Origin: an uncultured Lachnospiraceae bacterium | GTDB lineage: Bacteria > Bacillota > Clostridia > Lachnospirales > Lachnospiraceae | Length of the DNA: 29,041 nucleotides | Direction of reading: 5' to 3' | Assembly: GCA_910583815.1 (NCBI GenBank) | Contig: CAJTZB010000009.1 | Location: forward strand, 1 to 29,041 | In this document: positions 13,945 through 22,430 of the stretch, piece after piece | Position numbering within the stretch: position 1 is the stretch's first letter | How the letters are laid out: each line of letters opens with the position of its first letter | Program-made: the position numbers and the translations under genes | Notes under the pieces: model-generated | Database searches by the model: none | Told to the model about the DNA's origin: nothing | What the model saw: the letters and a program-made list of their open reading frames with translations, nothing else

Positions 13945-16572
13945 TTATTCTGTGCGGAGTGCTTCTACCGGATCCTTCTTTGCTGCCACCTTTGACGGAA
14001 TCAGGCCGGCAATCAATGTAAGTCCCATGCTGATCAGCACAAGTATCGTACCTCCCACCACAGGCAGTTTTGCAACATTTGGGATGTCAGAAAGCGCCTC
14101 AATCACAAGGTTAATCGGAATCGTAAGCAATACCGTCACAAGTACACCCAGTGCGCCCGATGTAAAACCTACAATTAATGTCTCTGCATTGAATACTCTG
14201 GAAATATCCTTCTTGGATGCTCCAATACTTCGGAGAATTCCGATTTCTTTTGTCCGCTCCAACACTGAAATATAGGTGATAATTCCAATCATGATGGAAG
14301 ATACAACAAGTGAAATCGCAACAAATGCAATCAATACATAGGTAATCGTGTTAATAATAACGCTTATGGATGACATCATAATGCCAATATAATCAGTATA
14401 GGAAATCTTGTTTGCTTCCTTGCCTTCTGCTTCCATTTTGTTATTGTACTCTTTAATCTTATCTTCGATCAGTTCCTTGGAAGCAAAGTCAATCGGATAA
14501 ATACTGATGGCACTTGGCTCATTCAGTTCTGCCACACCAAGCAGCTGCAGATTGCCCTCATAAGTTGCGGCGGACACTGCATTCGCCATATACTGCTGCA
14601 TCAGCTGCTGCAGTTCTGCTTCGCTCAATGTCGCCAAATAAGCCTGCTGTTCCGGAGAAAGCATAGACATATCAAATGCAGAATCCATCGCATCATCTGC
14701 TTTCTCGCCGTCTGCAAACGGCCTTCCGGTCATAACATCCACTTCCGGGTCTGCAAGCTGCTGTTTCACGATGTCCTGTTTCATTGTCTCCGCTAAAATA
14801 TACTCTGTCAGTTCCTTTGTATAGCCAACTGTTCCGGAAATCGACGTTGCTGCAACACCGTCCTTTGGACGCACAATACCAACTACCTTCAGTTCGAGAG
14901 CATTCCCCAGAAGCTCTTCCATATACTTGGTATCTTTGCTCTTATCTTCCCAACAGCCAAGCTCTTCATTATACACATAGTAATCTGTATCTAAAATAAC
15001 TCTGTAGCGCAGCGCCAGCAACTCGTCATAAGAAAAAGAAACATCTACCTTCTCTATTGGCTTACCCTCAGAAAAATTCTTAAGTTCTTTCTGGTCCTTT
15101 AAGCCAAGTGTATAGAGTGCCGTATCACTGACCCAGTTCTTTCTTGTTATAACGAAGACAATCTCATCCTTTGCCTGAGGCCATCTGCCTGCTGCAACAT
15201 CATACTGCGATTCCAGCAGCGCCCTGTTATCAATGATTTCCGTAAACACATCCATATCGCTGCCCATCATGCGCATAGACGGCATTGCAGAAGACATCGT
15301 GGAATACATTGCCTGCATGCTTTCCATGCCCATTGACTCCATTACTGTGCTTGGGTTGACGCGGCAGATTTCATTATTTATGTCCCATGTATAAATTTTC
15401 GGATTCACATCATAGCTATACTGAATCGCACTTGTCAAAGCACCAAAGCCGTTTGTCTCATCCTCCAGGTATCTTTTAAATTCCTCTAAATTATTTGACT
15501 GTTTCTCTGCTACCATCGCATTATACATATCCGTTGAAATATCCAAGGCACGCACAAGATCGTCATCATAATTCTCTGCATCATCCTCAACATTTCCCAT
15601 CATGGCATTCATCATCGAACCCATATCTAATGTTTCCTTCTGCAATGTAATCGGATAAGTAGAAAGTGTATCTTCTTGTACCTTGTCAATATAATTCTGG
15701 AACCCACTGGAAAGTGAAAGAATCAGCGCAATGCCTATGATACCAATGCTCCCTGCAAACGCTGTCATAAATGTTCTGCCTTTTTTCGTCATCAGATTGT
15801 TCATACTGAGAGAAAGCGCCGTAAAAAACGACATCGACTTTAATTTCCCTTTGCCCTTTTCTTTTCCGGAAGGAAGAACTTCTTCTGCTCCAAGTTCATA
15901 CGGTCTGGAATCATCGGTTACTTTTCCGTCAAGCAGGCGGATGATTCTTGTAGAATACTGTTCTGCCAGCTCTGGGTTATGTGTTACCATAATAATCAGC
16001 CGATCTTTGGAGATTTTCTTTAAAAGTTCCATAATCTGAACACTCGTGACCGAATCCAATGCTCCCGTTGGCTCATCAGCAAGCAAAATATCAGGGTCAT
16101 TAATCAATGCTCTTGCAATTGCTACACGCTGCATCTGTCCACCGGACATCTGGTTTGGTTTTTTATGAATTTGGTCGCTAAGACCGACTTCACTAAGTAC
16201 CTGAACTGCCCTTTTCCTGCGTTCTGCTTTTGATACGCCGGAAAGTGTCAAGGCAAGCTCAACATTGGCAAGTACTGTCTGATGCGGAATCAGGTTATAG
16301 CTCTGGAATACAAATCCAATCGAATGGTTGCGGTATGCATCCCAGTCTCTGTCCTTAAATTGTTTTGTAGACTTTCCATTGATTACCAAGTCCCCGCTTG
16401 TATACTGGTCCAGACCACCAATAATATTGAGCAGCGTTGTCTTGCCGCAGCCGGACTGCCCAAGAATCGAAACAAACTCGCTGCTGCGGAATGTCAGGCT
16501 GACCCCTTTCAGTGCCTCTACCTCAGTGTCACCTGAGGCATATTTTTTTACTATGTTTTTTAACTGAAGCAT
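13945..16572 (-). CDS. MacB-type fused ABC transporter (ATPase plus FtsX-like permease)
   Basis: An 875-aa protein. The ATPase domain is at 1-230, with Walker A GQSGCGKTT (38-46), LSGGQ variant MSGGQMQR and Walker B ILLADEPTGALDS. A basic linker leads to a first membrane segment (about 265-290). A very large external domain (about 290-745) follows, then three C-terminal membrane segments in FtsX-like order. This is the MacB/LolCDE class, which moves molecules across the envelope by mechanical action. The start MLQLKNIV at 16572 has AGGAGG three bases upstream. Longer in-frame starts are unsupported. The external domain has two methionine-rich stretches, one with 11 Met in about 33 residues. 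No partner membrane-fusion protein or two-component system lies nearby. Possible roles are peptide export or antimicrobial resistance. Confidence 0.92.
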   Translation of the reverse strand: MLQLKNIVKKYASGDTEVEALKGVSLTFRSSEFVSILGQSGCGKTTLLNIIGGLDQYTSGDLVINGKSTKQFKDRDWDAYRNHSIGFVFQSYNLIPHQTVLANVELALTLSGVSKAERRKRAVQVLSEVGLSDQIHKKPNQMSGGQMQRVAIARALINDPDILLADEPTGALDSVTSVQIMELLKKISKDRLIIMVTHNPELAEQYSTRIIRLLDGKVTDDSRPYELGAEEVLPSGKEKGKGKLKSMSFFTALSLSMNNLMTKKGRTFMTAFAGSIGIIGIALILSLSSGFQNYIDKVQEDTLSTYPITLQKETLDMGSMMNAMMGNVEDDAENYDDDLVRALDISTDMYNAMVAEKQSNNLEEFKRYLEDETNGFGALTSAIQYSYDVNPKIYTWDINNEICRVNPSTVMESMGMESMQAMYSTMSSAMPSMRMMGSDMDVFTEIIDNRALLESQYDVAAGRWPQAKDEIVFVITRKNWVSDTALYTLGLKDQKELKNFSEGKPIEKVDVSFSYDELLALRYRVILDTDYYVYNEELGCWEDKSKDTKYMEELLGNALELKVVGIVRPKDGVAATSISGTVGYTKELTEYILAETMKQDIVKQQLADPEVDVMTGRPFADGEKADDAMDSAFDMSMLSPEQQAYLATLSEAELQQLMQQYMANAVSAATYEGNLQLLGVAELNEPSAISIYPIDFASKELIEDKIKEYNNKMEAEGKEANKISYTDYIGIMMSSISVIINTITYVLIAFVAISLVVSSIMIGIITYISVLERTKEIGILRSIGASKKDISRVFNAETLIVGFTSGALGVLVTVLLTIPINLVIEALSDIPNVAKLPVVGGTILVLISMGLTLIAGLIPSKVAAKKDPVEALRTE

Positions 16573-16770
16573 ATTCCTCCTTACCTCCGGATTTATGGGA
16601 ACTGCATCTTCCCTCTGCTCCCAATCCGTCTGACAGTTATTTAAGTAGTTTTTGTTTATGGTAATCCCTTTGAAACAAAATTTCAATGAAAATTTTATAA
16701 AAAAGCTGGCTAAATCTACTTTTATATACTCCTTTACAGTAACACTGGTTCGATTTCCTGCATATAAAAG

Positions 16771-16817
16771 AAAAAAATGTTGCAAAACCAGATATTGCAT
16801 CTGCCTTTGCAACATTT
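16771..16817 (-). terminator. Terminator of the MsmX-like ATPase gene
   Basis: AAATGTTGCAAA (16775-16786) pairs with TTTGCAACATTT (16806-16817), with a small inner hairpin (CAGAT/ATCTG). On the minus strand seven T follow. The region 16573-16770 upstream of the MacB-type gene holds a dyad TTGAAACAAAATTTCAA but no gene. Confidence 0.85.
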
Positions 16818-16849
16818 CTATTTTTCGTTTATATAACCGGCTCTGCCTT

Positions 16850-17965
16850 TTAGTGGGAGATAACCTGCTCTGTTTCCTTATCAAAGATATGTATCTTGGA
16901 TAAGTCCATAGCAATCGGAATGGTGTCACCCGGTCTTGCAGTGGTACGAGGGTTTACTCTTGCGGTAATGTCTACGCTGTCTGCAATCGTGAAGTATAAG
17001 AATACTTCTGCACCAAGCAGCTCGTATACCTTAACAGTAGCCTCAAATGCGCTGTCCTTGGAAGCTTCAATAAATGTCTGCTCGTCTTTAATGTCCTCCG
17101 GACGGATACCAAGCACAACTGTCTTGCCAACATAGCCGCCTTCTACAAGCTTCTGAGCCCTTGCTTCCGGAAGCTTAATGGAACGCTCTGCAAAGTGGAG
17201 GGAAACATCATTGCCTTCCTTTACAACTTCGCAGTCAATAAAGTTCATCTGCGGCGAACCCATGAATCCAGCAACGAAAAGGTTCACTGGCTTGTCGTAT
17301 AAGTTCTGAGGAGTATCTACCTGCTGAACAACACCGTCCTTCATAACGATGATTCTGGTACCAAGTGTCATAGCCTCAGTCTGGTCATGTGTTACGTAGA
17401 TAATTGTTGTCTGCAGTTTCTGATGGAGCTTGGAAATCTCAATACGCATCTGTACTCTGAGCTTTGCATCCAAGTTGGAAAGCGGCTCATCCATCAGAAA
17501 TACCTTAGGGTTACGAACGATAGCACGGCCCATAGCAACACGCTGTCTCTGACCACCAGAAAGAGCCTTCGGCTTACGGTCTAACAGATGCTCGATGTCA
17601 AGGATTCTTGCTGCTTCGTGAACCAGCTTGTCGATTTCATCCTTTGGTGTCTTTCTTAACTTAAGTCCAAATGCCATATTATCATAAACAGACATATGCG
17701 GATACAGAGCGTAGTTCTGGAATACCATCGCAATATCTCTGTCCTTTGGCTCTACGTCGTTCATTAACTTGTCGCCGATCCAAAGTTCGCCGTCTGTGAT
17801 TTCTTCCAATCCTGCAATCATACGGAGCGTAGTAGACTTACCACAGCCGGACGGTCCTACAAAGATAATGAATTCCTTATCCTTGATCTCAAGGTTAAAG
17901 TCCTTTACTGCCACGAATCCGTTTGGGTATGTCTTGTTAATACCTTTCAAAGATAAACTAGCCAT
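16850..17965 (-). CDS. Sugar ABC importer ATPase (MsmX/UgpC type)
   Basis: A 371-aa ABC ATPase with Walker A GPSGCGKST (37-45), VFQNYALYPHMSVYDNMAFGLK Q-loop region, signature LSGGQRQR, Walker B VFLMDEPLSNLDAKLR and a C-terminal TOBE/OB regulatory part (about 235-371). This is the multi-sugar class known from MsmX/MsmK, where one ATPase powers several sugar importers. The start MASLSLKG at 17965 is set by AGGAGG seven bases upstream. No permease or binding protein lies in the window, so it is an orphan, as is typical for the shared ATPase. A long structured region upstream (18108-18271) may belong to its leader. Confidence 0.94.
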   Translation of the reverse strand: MASLSLKGINKTYPNGFVAVKDFNLEIKDKEFIIFVGPSGCGKSTTLRMIAGLEEITDGELWIGDKLMNDVEPKDRDIAMVFQNYALYPHMSVYDNMAFGLKLRKTPKDEIDKLVHEAARILDIEHLLDRKPKALSGGQRQRVAMGRAIVRNPKVFLMDEPLSNLDAKLRVQMRIEISKLHQKLQTTIIYVTHDQTEAMTLGTRIIVMKDGVVQQVDTPQNLYDKPVNLFVAGFMGSPQMNFIDCEVVKEGNDVSLHFAERSIKLPEARAQKLVEGGYVGKTVVLGIRPEDIKDEQTFIEASKDSAFEATVKVYELLGAEVFLYFTIADSVDITARVNPRTTARPGDTIPIAMDLSKIHIFDKETEQVISH

Positions 17966-18107
17966 TCTTATTCCTCCTGAATTGTAATGCATCGATGATA
18001 GATAACTTGTGACGGTTCCGTTATTAAAAAGCCTGCAAGGCCAAAACAGATGTGCCATATATTGTTCCTGCAAGCAGTCTCCTGAAGCAACATGCGCATA
18101 TCCTGTT

Positions 18108-18271
18108 AGTGCTTCACACTTTTTTAATAGCCGAACCCTATAATTTTACATGATGTTGGGTCAAAAGAGTGCTTCACACTAACCGAACAAAATATGTGGT
18201 CTTGCAAGTGTACTTGCAAACACACATATTTGTGTCGGTTTTGCCCCAAAGGGGCTTTTGATCCCAACATC
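18108..18271. repeat. Large multi-stem palindromic element
   Basis: An outer inverted repeat pairs GATGTTGGGTCAAAAG (18152-18167) with CTTTTGATCCCAACATC (18255-18271). Inside lie AGTG/CACT (18168-18180), an 18-base stem starting AACCGA (18181-18198 with 18223-18240, three mismatches), a TTGCAAGT/ACTTGCAA hairpin (18202-18219) and GCCCC/GGGGC (18243-18255). AGTGCTTCACACT occurs twice, at 18108-18120 and 18168-18180. The shape is a multi-branched structure of about 120 bases, between the MsmX-like gene and the yitT-type gene. Confidence 0.75.
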
Positions 18272-18414
18272 TTTACATACCTTAATCATACACGAATTGG
18301 GTTGGAAAAGCCATATCTTAAATATACAAATTCAGTTTTCCCAATTTGTTCAATTTGTATAAGAGTTGCCAATTTTGGTTGTTTTGTTGTAAATTCGACA
18401 GATTTTTAACCGTT
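18272..18414. other. AT-rich non-coding stretch
   Basis: No gene is seen. An inverted repeat ATACAAATT (18324-18332) with AATTTGTAT (18352-18360) is present. A weak minus-strand -10 (TATGAT near 18287) could start transcription towards the MsmX-like gene, but no good -35 goes with it. Confidence 0.35.
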
Positions 18415-19278
18415 TTACTGTCTATATTCCATAAAACCCTCTCCTACTACTTCTCTGACATCGCTCACAATGACGAATGCCTTTGGATCAATCTGATGAA
18501 CAATATCAATCAGTTCCACAATTTCTTTTTTAGAAACGACACAATACAGCATCCTTTTGTCATTTTTAGAATACATGCCCTGCGCGTTCACGCCGGTTGC
18601 CCCTCTGTCCAGCGTCTGCATAATGACCTGCGCGATTTCATCTGCACTATCCGAAATAATCTGCGCCATCTTTGCAAACTTGGCGCCCTGCAGTATACTG
18701 TCTGAAATTCTGGAAACCAGATATACAATCATAATTGCATACAGCGCATGGTTCAGTCCAAATACCGCCGCGCCTAAAATAACGATAATCCCATCCACAA
18801 CTGCAAGCAGCCTTGGAATAGAAAGATATTTTACCTTATCATGAATCAAAGCACAAAGCAAATCCGTACCACCGGTTGTTGCCAATGTCGAAAACACCAT
18901 TCCGATGCCGCCGCCTGCTAACAGCGAGCCAAATACAACAGCCAAAAGCATATCGTCAAACATCTGATGGACCGGAACCACGTACAGCCAAAGCGTCAGA
19001 AAAACCGTGGCAGACAATGTCTTCATAATATATTTTCTGCCCTTTTTCCATAGTGCCACAAGAAACAGCGGTATATTGCACAGGAGGTTCGTCAGCCATA
19101 CCGGAATTTCCAGTTCAAAAATAAGAGAACTGATATGTTTGACTACAATCGCAAAGCCTGTCACCCCTCCGGTAACAAGCCCCATCGGGTCAAAAACAAG
19201 GTTAATTGACATTGCCATAAAAAAAGTCCCTATAGCAATATAAGCAAGGTCCTTCCATTTTTTCTGTGCTTTTTTCAT
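18415..19278 (-). CDS. YitT family membrane protein (DUF161/DUF2179)
   Basis: A 287-aa protein with five to six N-terminal membrane segments (within about 10-210, including GLVTGGVTGFAIVVKHIS and a GTDLLCALIHD loop) and a C-terminal cytosolic DUF2179 domain (about 215-285), ending in VREVVGEGF. This is the standard YitT/YebE layout in Firmicutes. The transport function of the family is not established. AAAGGGG lies 15 bases before ATG 19278, which is distant, so translation may be weak or coupled. The secreted-protein gene ends 30 bases upstream on the same strand, so the three genes 18415-20533 may be one transcript. Confidence 0.9.
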   Translation of the reverse strand: MKKAQKKWKDLAYIAIGTFFMAMSINLVFDPMGLVTGGVTGFAIVVKHISSLIFELEIPVWLTNLLCNIPLFLVALWKKGRKYIMKTLSATVFLTLWLYVVPVHQMFDDMLLAVVFGSLLAGGGIGMVFSTLATTGGTDLLCALIHDKVKYLSIPRLLAVVDGIIVILGAAVFGLNHALYAIMIVYLVSRISDSILQGAKFAKMAQIISDSADEIAQVIMQTLDRGATGVNAQGMYSKNDKRMLYCVVSKKEIVELIDIVHQIDPKAFVIVSDVREVVGEGFMEYRQ

Positions 19279-19308
19279 TTTTACAGATATGCCCCTTTCA
19301 AAGTCTGT

Positions 19309-19716
19309 TTAACGAGAACCGTTGATAAAAACAACACAGGCCGCCGTTGCTGTCAGGCCGCTTCCGTCCGCCGGTGCAAGATAGGCGTGATAGCGCTCTG
19401 CCACCGTTCCGGATGCAGCAAGCACGCCCCCTGTCATATCAATCAGGCTTCCTTTTACCTTCGCACTTCCGGTATACAGCACCACCTGCGCTCCCTGCGG
19501 AAGCTCCAGTGTTGCGCCTTTATTTAATGTAATGCATTCATATCCGGCACCAAACTGCGAAAGCCTGAGTTCCAAATAGCTCTGGGTAATCAATGGGTCG
19601 CCAACCGAACCCGGTTCTGCAGTCGCAGCACCGACTTTCATTCCTGAGCCAAACAATAAAACCCCCGCAAGCAAGGCCACTGAAAACTGTAACCGTTTTT
19701 TCTTATTCTGTTCCAT
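19309..19716 (-). CDS. Small secreted protein of unknown function
   Basis: A 135-aa protein with a clear signal peptide (charged EQNKKKR start, hydrophobic 10-27, cleavage likely after GAATA near 33). The mature part has about 100 residues with no cysteine pair. It contains a Gly/Val/Leu-rich beta-like stretch (GATLELPQGAQVVLYTGSAK near 65-85). The start at 19716 is set by AGAAGGG eight bases upstream. I do not recognise the family. It lies 76 bases after the degenerate LCP-like gene and 30 before the yitT-type gene. Probably a cell-surface protein acting with the LCP-like protein, by position only. Confidence 0.75.
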   Translation of the reverse strand: MEQNKKKRLQFSVALLAGVLLFGSGMKVGAATAEPGSVGDPLITQSYLELRLSQFGAGYECITLNKGATLELPQGAQVVLYTGSAKVKGSLIDMTGGVLAASGTVAERYHAYLAPADGSGLTATAACVVFINGSR

Positions 19717-19792
19717 GACATAAGCCCTTCTTATTTTTAATTCCACAACATTCCTTCTGGCACAGTCTATCAGAGCCAGAATACTGTTATTT

Positions 19793-20533
19793 TTAGTTCC
19801 CCATTCTTCTGATACAGCTTTCCAATTTATCTTTTGCAAGCTGGCCATTCACTTCAAATTCTCCTATGCCCTCTGTTCCTGGTATGGTGCCTTCCCATGC
19901 TGCAAAAAAACTGCGATAAGCATCATAATACATCCAGAGTTCTAATGTTGTCTGGTCGCTTGCTGCCTCCCATACAAAGTTCTGGTATTGCTTAAAAAAT
20001 TCTGATGAATCCTTTTCTTTTTCCAATACCACTTCCATCCAGTTTTGCAACGCAGCCTTTTCCAAACTGCACCAATGCGTTACAGATATTCCAAGCATTT
20101 CTTCCAATACCTGCAAGGTTCCCTGCATACGGTAATCATCAGAAAAACTGCCCGCCAGCTTAGAAAGCTTTAAATACTGCGGCAGTCCAGGAGAATATAC
20201 TTGCAGTTTCCGATACAGTTCCTGAGAAATTGTAACCTTAGTATAAGCAGGAACTTCAAAATAAAATACGGTTTCTGCGTAGTTATTTAAAACTTCTAAA
20301 TAAAATGTAGTAAACTCTGTATTTTCTTCGTTTAAAACACACAGCAGCTGCACACGAACCGCTTCCGGCTCTTTCGCTTTTTCCGGCAGCTGTGGCTCTC
20401 CTGTATTTCCTTCCGATTCCTGCACTTCAAAGACGTGCTGCAGCAGCGGATACACAAGAATTGCCGTTCCGAGCACCAATAACGTACAAAAAAGTACAAA
20501 AACAGAAATTTTCAAAGTCTGGAACAGACGCAT
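19793..20533 (-). CDS. Degenerate LytR-CpsA-Psr-like membrane protein
   Basis: A 246-aa protein with one N-terminal membrane segment (about 9-32) and an external domain. Residues 58-165 follow the order of LCP wall-polymer ligases: a VQLLCVL strand, a second strand ending FEVPAYTKVTI where active LCP enzymes have a IPRDT-type motif, then a QVLEEMLGISVTHW stretch like the LLGIPIDHYV block. The catalytic Arg and Asp of that motif are replaced (PAYT, residues 95-98), so ligase activity is unlikely. The match is by eye and needs a profile check. GGAGGG lies five bases before ATG 20533. It is first of three co-directed genes. A scaffold or regulatory role at the wall is possible. Confidence 0.7.
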   Translation of the reverse strand: MRLFQTLKISVFVLFCTLLVLGTAILVYPLLQHVFEVQESEGNTGEPQLPEKAKEPEAVRVQLLCVLNEENTEFTTFYLEVLNNYAETVFYFEVPAYTKVTISQELYRKLQVYSPGLPQYLKLSKLAGSFSDDYRMQGTLQVLEEMLGISVTHWCSLEKAALQNWMEVVLEKEKDSSEFFKQYQNFVWEAASDQTTLELWMYYDAYRSFFAAWEGTIPGTEGIGEFEVNGQLAKDKLESCIRRMGN

Positions 20534-20696
20534 GATAACCCTCCATTCCGGAAACAATCGCATCTGGGGAAGTCCTAATTACGTTGAATTATAATATTAC
20601 GGCACAGCTACCTTCATTTGCCAAGCGAAGGTAATGTTGGTGTACAGTTATTGTACCGCAAATATAAAGAAATTTCTACAAAAAAAGAAAAATCCA

Positions 20697-20705
20697 TGCT
20701 ATAAT
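20697..20705 (+). promoter_or_regulatory. Extended -10 promoter of the SDR gene
   Basis: TGCTATAAT is a perfect extended -10 box about 60 bases before ATG 20766. The upstream gap contains two dyads, ACCTTC/GAAGGT and GTACA/TGTAC, between this gene and the divergent LCP-like gene. Confidence 0.65.
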
Positions 20706-20765
20706 AAGTAATAGCATCTGTACACCGACGCTAATGAAAAGCAATAAGAAAGGCAGGTATTTCCT

Positions 20766-21497
20766 ATGGAACACAAAGTTGCGCTTGTTACGGGAGCTTC
20801 TCGCGGCATCGGCAGGGCAATTGCCTTGACATTTGCAAAAAATGGATACGATGTTGTTATCAACTGCATCAAAAACGCAGAAGCGCTTGCCGCCCTCCAA
20901 AAAGATATTGAGCTGTGTGGCGTGCAGTGCCTTGCCTGTATTGGGGATGTCGGCAACCCTTCTTTTGTGGAATATATGTTTCGTCAGATTTCTTCCCATT
21001 TTGGGACATTGGATGTATTGGTTAATAACGCCGGCATTTCCTACGTCGGCCTGCTGACTGATATGGCACCTGCTGACTGGAAACTTGTGATGGACACAAA
21101 CCTCTCTTCCGTATTTTATTGCTCTTCTAAGGCAATCCCGATGATGTTGGAAAAAAAATGCGGGCGCATCATCAATATTTCTTCTATGTGGGGAACGTGC
21201 GGCGCTTCCTGTGAAGTTGCTTATTCTGCATCAAAAGGCGGCATGGATGCTTTTACAAGGGCTCTTGCCAAAGAGCTTGCCCCAAGCGGCATCACCGTCA
21301 ACGCCATTGCCTGTGGTGTCATTGACACAGACATGAACCGCGGTTTTTCCGAAGAAGAACTGGAAGCTCTCGCTGAAGAAATTCCGATCGGGCGCTTTGG
21401 CACTCCAGAAGAAGTCGCTGATTTTGCGCTTCAGATTGCCAAGGGCAACGCCTATCTGACCGGACAGATTATCCATCTTGACGGGGGATATTTATAA
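20766..21497 (+). CDS. SDR-family reductase, near EF-P 5-aminopentanone reductase
   Basis: A 243-aa classical short-chain dehydrogenase. TGASRGIG (9-16) binds NADP(H). NNAG (87-90), Asn112, Ser140, Tyr153 and Lys157 form the complete active site. AGGCAGG lies eight bases before ATG 20766. FabG (3-oxoacyl-ACP reductase) is the broad match. The block SSMWGTCGASCEVAYSAS and the lone, non-fatty-acid context resemble YmfI, which reduces the 5-aminopentanone modification on elongation factor P in Firmicutes. The window has no fab or efp genes, so the choice between the two is open. It is monocistronic, with a structured element right after the stop. Confidence 0.9.
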   Translation: MEHKVALVTGASRGIGRAIALTFAKNGYDVVINCIKNAEALAALQKDIELCGVQCLACIGDVGNPSFVEYMFRQISSHFGTLDVLVNNAGISYVGLLTDMAPADWKLVMDTNLSSVFYCSSKAIPMMLEKKCGRIINISSMWGTCGASCEVAYSASKGGMDAFTRALAKELAPSGITVNAIACGVIDTDMNRGFSEEELEALAEEIPIGRFGTPEEVADFALQIAKGNAYLTGQIIHLDGGYL

Positions 21498-21499
21498 AA

Positions 21500-21558
21500 A
21501 ATTTCTGCAAGCAGAAATTGCAAATCCGCTCTGCGGATTTGACCCAATATATCATCCT
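21500..21558. repeat. Paired-hairpin element after the SDR gene
   Basis: Stem 1 is AATTTCTGC (21500-21508) with GCAGAAATT (21511-21519). Stem 2 is CAAATCCGC (21521-21529) with GCGGATTTG (21533-21541). The flank ACCCAATATATCATC follows. The minus-strand copy at 7931-7972 has the same two stems with paired substitutions. Confidence 0.8.
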
Positions 21559-21564
21559 GCTTTA

Positions 21565-21591
21565 AAGGCCTTCCTCAAAGCGGAAGGCCTT
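21565..21591. terminator. Hairpin between convergent SDR and tcdA genes
   Basis: AAGGCCTTCC (21565-21574) pairs with GGAAGGCCTT (21582-21591), a perfect 10-bp stem. The T-run is short on both strands, slightly better on the minus strand, so it most likely ends the GNAT-tcdA transcript. Confidence 0.7.
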
Positions 21592-21640
21592 ACAAATACA
21601 GCAGCTCACTTTGAAACCCCTGTGCATCTTCCCTCTGGCA

Positions 21641-22405
21641 CTACGGATTCCTTATTCCTGTCAAGTCTTTTACCACTTCAGAAGCAAGAATCAGCCCTGC
21701 CACCGAAGGCACAAACGCATTGCTGCCAGGTGCAATGCGTTTTGCAGGACGTAATGCCTGTTCTTCTGTCTGCTCTTCCTCTGTGCCTTCTGTTATGCCT
21801 GGTATAAGCGGAATTTCCTTAGAATATATGACTTTCAGATCCTGAATGCCTCTTTTTTTCAGCTCTCTGCGCATTACCCTCGCAAGAGGGCAAACAGAAG
21901 TCTCATAAATATCTGCAACCTCAAATTCCGCAGGATTGATTTTATTTCCGGCACCCATGCTGCTGATAACAGGCACACCGGTTCTCTTTGCTGCCATAAC
22001 AATCGAAATCTTCGCCGTTATCGTATCAACAGCATCCACTACATAGGAATATGCTGAAAAATCAAATTCCTGTTCATTCTCTGGAAGAAAAAAACAGTTG
22101 CGCACTGTAACTTTCGCTTCCGGATTAATACTCAAGATACGTTCCTTCATAACCTCTGTTTTGTATCTCCCGATGGTATCATGTGTCGCAATAATCTGAC
22201 GGTTCAGATTGGATAGGCATACTGTATCGCTGTCTACCAGTTCCAAACTTCCGACGCCGCTCCGTGCCAACGCTTCCGCCGTATAACCACCAACTCCGCC
22301 GATTCCAAAAATCGCTACATGCGCATTTTGCAGAAGCTCCATTGCTTCCCTTCCAAATAACAATTCTGTCCTGATAAACTGACCCTGCATCTGCTTTGAT
22401 ACCAT
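21641..22405 (-). CDS. tcdA: tRNA threonylcarbamoyladenosine dehydratase TcdA (CsdL)
   Basis: A 254-aa E1-like ThiF/MoeB-family enzyme. The ATP-binding GIGGVGGYTAEALARSG (34-50), ELVDSDTVCLSNLNRQ (about 55-70) and DAVDTITAK (near 122) are those of TcdA, which dehydrates t6A in ANN-decoding tRNAs to the cyclic form. SSMGAGNKINPAEFEVADIYET and a late PSVAGLILASEVVKDL also fit. The ATG at 22405 has GGAAGGG only one base upstream. An alternative ATG at 22390 is 17 bases away, so the start is uncertain. It follows the GNAT gene by 25 bases in one operon. Confidence 0.92.
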   Translation of the reverse strand: MVSKQMQGQFIRTELLFGREAMELLQNAHVAIFGIGGVGGYTAEALARSGVGSLELVDSDTVCLSNLNRQIIATHDTIGRYKTEVMKERILSINPEAKVTVRNCFFLPENEQEFDFSAYSYVVDAVDTITAKISIVMAAKRTGVPVISSMGAGNKINPAEFEVADIYETSVCPLARVMRRELKKRGIQDLKVIYSKEIPLIPGITEGTEEEQTEEQALRPAKRIAPGSNAFVPSVAGLILASEVVKDLTGIRNP

Positions 22406-22430
22406 GCCCTTCCATAACTTTAAACTGCTT

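Noticed and set aside
16740..16765. tRNA T-arm (GGTTCGATTTCC)
   Set aside because: The flanks do not form a 5-bp stem, and no acceptor or anticodon arm is found.
13945..16929. N-terminal extension of the MacB-type transporter to 16929
   Set aside because: The added residues are unlike any ABC N-terminus, overlap the downstream terminator of the MsmX-like gene, and the AGGAGG site fits ATG 16572.
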